A DNA stretch of 64,000 nt from Pseudomonas sp. N40(2020) (lineage in GTDB: Bacteria > Pseudomonadota > Gammaproteobacteria > Pseudomonadales > Pseudomonadaceae). A program made the translations under genes and the position numbers. The stretch covers positions 1 through 64,000 of the forward strand of contig NZ_JACSZV010000010.1 in NCBI RefSeq assembly GCF_014472415.1, in the 5' to 3' direction. Below the pieces are notes generated by a model that ran no database searches, was not told the origin of the DNA, and saw only the letters and a program-made list of their open reading frames with translations. Below, piece by piece: positions 63,480 to 64,000 of the stretch (position 1 is its first letter; the number at the start of each line of letters is the position of its first letter).

Positions 63480-64000
63480 TTAGAAAACGGGCACGGGTTG
63501 CTCCCGTAACGCCGTCAGCAAAGCCGCGGCACTCGCGCCGCGGCAATCCACAACTGTTTGGGCCCCGGCGGCACGTGCCTGCTCGGCGACCCTCGGGCTT
63601 GGTACAAACAACGGCAACTGCGCAATCACAGGCCAGGCATCGCCGGCCATCTGACGCAGGTGCTCGAAACCCTGTCCACTGCTGACCACCAGCCCGTTCA
63701 AGCGTTCCGCTTCGATCCGCCGCGGCAATGTTTGCGGCGCATAAGCTGGCAGGTCGCGTCGATACAATTCCAGATACTCGACACTAGCACCAAGCTCACG
63801 CAGGCGCTCGGCGAGCAGCTCGCGACCGCCCTCCCCGCGCAGGATCAACACTTGCGCACCGGGCCGGGCCACCGCCTCACGCAGACGCGACAACTGCAGC
63901 AACGCCTCGCTGTCATCACCCTCGACCGGGAAGCTCACGTCGAGACCATGATCCTTGAGAATCTGCGCCGTCGCTGCACCGACGCTGAACCAAGGGTTCG
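63480..64000 (-). CDS. hemD: Uroporphyrinogen-III synthase, 3' part
   Basis: The frame is open from the stop at 63480 to the window edge, so only the C-terminal 173 or so residues are seen. The first visible residues, NPWFSVGAATAQILKDHGLD, and then VLILRGEGGRELLAERLRE and GLVVSSGQGFEHLRQMAG match the second HemD domain. An ATG at 63938 is internal and not the start. The enzyme closes hydroxymethylbilane to uroporphyrinogen III. hemX follows 16 bases downstream, so hemD-hemX-hemY are one operon, with hemC expected just outside the window. Confidence 0.93.
   Translation of the reverse strand, partial: NPWFSVGAATAQILKDHGLDVSFPVEGDDSEALLQLSRLREAVARPGAQVLILRGEGGRELLAERLRELGASVEYLELYRRDLPAYAPQTLPRRIEAERLNGLVVSSGQGFEHLRQMAGDAWPVIAQLPLFVPSPRVAEQARAAGAQTVVDCRGASAAALLTALREQPVPVF

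Noticed and set aside
63480..63938. A complete 152-codon gene at the window end
   Set aside because: The frame stays open to the window edge and encodes HemD sequence upstream of that ATG, so it is the 3' part of hemD.

Overview
The window looks like a chromosomal segment of a fluorescent Pseudomonas (P. fluorescens group). The coding regions have a high G+C third-position bias. Lineage markers include AlgP, AlgQ/Rsd, DsbH, a 6S RNA between zapA and the folate cyclo-ligase gene, and the REP-like palindromes common in this group. From memory, the gene order follows the argE-to-hemD block of P. aeruginosa PAO1 (about PA5206 to PA5259) with insertions, so this is mostly conserved core genome. 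I see no prophage, insertion sequence, CRISPR array, tRNA or rRNA. No stretch longer than 300 bases lacks a gene or RNA.

Layout. 1-7.6 kb: argE, a CYTH-CHAD triphosphatase-like protein, an Lrp regulator divergent from a small ACT-like protein, an orphan GspE-type ATPase, an SPFH/NfeD pair and a small secreted DUF2388 protein. 7.6-12.2 kb: glycine cleavage genes gcvT, gcvH and gcvP, all on the minus strand, with a terminator between gcvH and gcvP. 12.3-15.1 kb: a ferric-iron ABC permease and binding protein. 15.2-20.0 kb: a minus-strand cluster (yecA/ygfB-like, pepP, ubiH, a hotdog-like protein, ubiI) for ubiquinone hydroxylation. 20.1-21.5 kb: a small coiled-coil protein, zapA, 6S RNA and the formyl-THF cyclo-ligase. 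21.6-30.4 kb: a 51-residue membrane protein, an EVE protein, a FliL-like protein, a quinone reductase, a TonB-box-like periplasmic protein, a histidine phosphatase, glpT with GlpR-like operators, a ChaC protein, and the ubiD/Fe-S flavin reductase pair. 30.4-34.4 kb: an O-acyltransferase, rho and trxA. 34.5-38.3 kb: a FadR-type regulator divergent from a four-gene polar amino-acid ABC operon. 38.5-43.4 kb: ppx converging on hemB-ppk. 43.5-48.8 kb: DedA, a sterol-desaturase-like protein, elbB, a YaiI protein and a cytochrome c/FTR1 iron permease.

49.0-53.8 kb carries the least understood unit: two tandem COG3014-type lipoproteins, a YcfL-like lipoprotein, an LpoB-like lipoprotein and a non-lipidated periplasmic partner, with an internal promoter and a structured leader. 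53.9-64.0 kb: a LysE/RhtB exporter, an MscS-like protein, the ABC-F protein YheS, a TIGR02444 protein, algP with its KPAA repeats, an FKBP isomerase, algQ, dsbH, hemY, hemX and the 3' part of hemD, which runs off the window.

Common threads are ubiquinone and heme synthesis, polyphosphate turnover, envelope biogenesis and global regulation (Rho, 6S RNA, AlgP, AlgQ). The best candidate for an undescribed system is the envelope lipoprotein operon at 49.0-53.8 kb. All calls come from reading the sequence and from recalled family knowledge. No database search was run.
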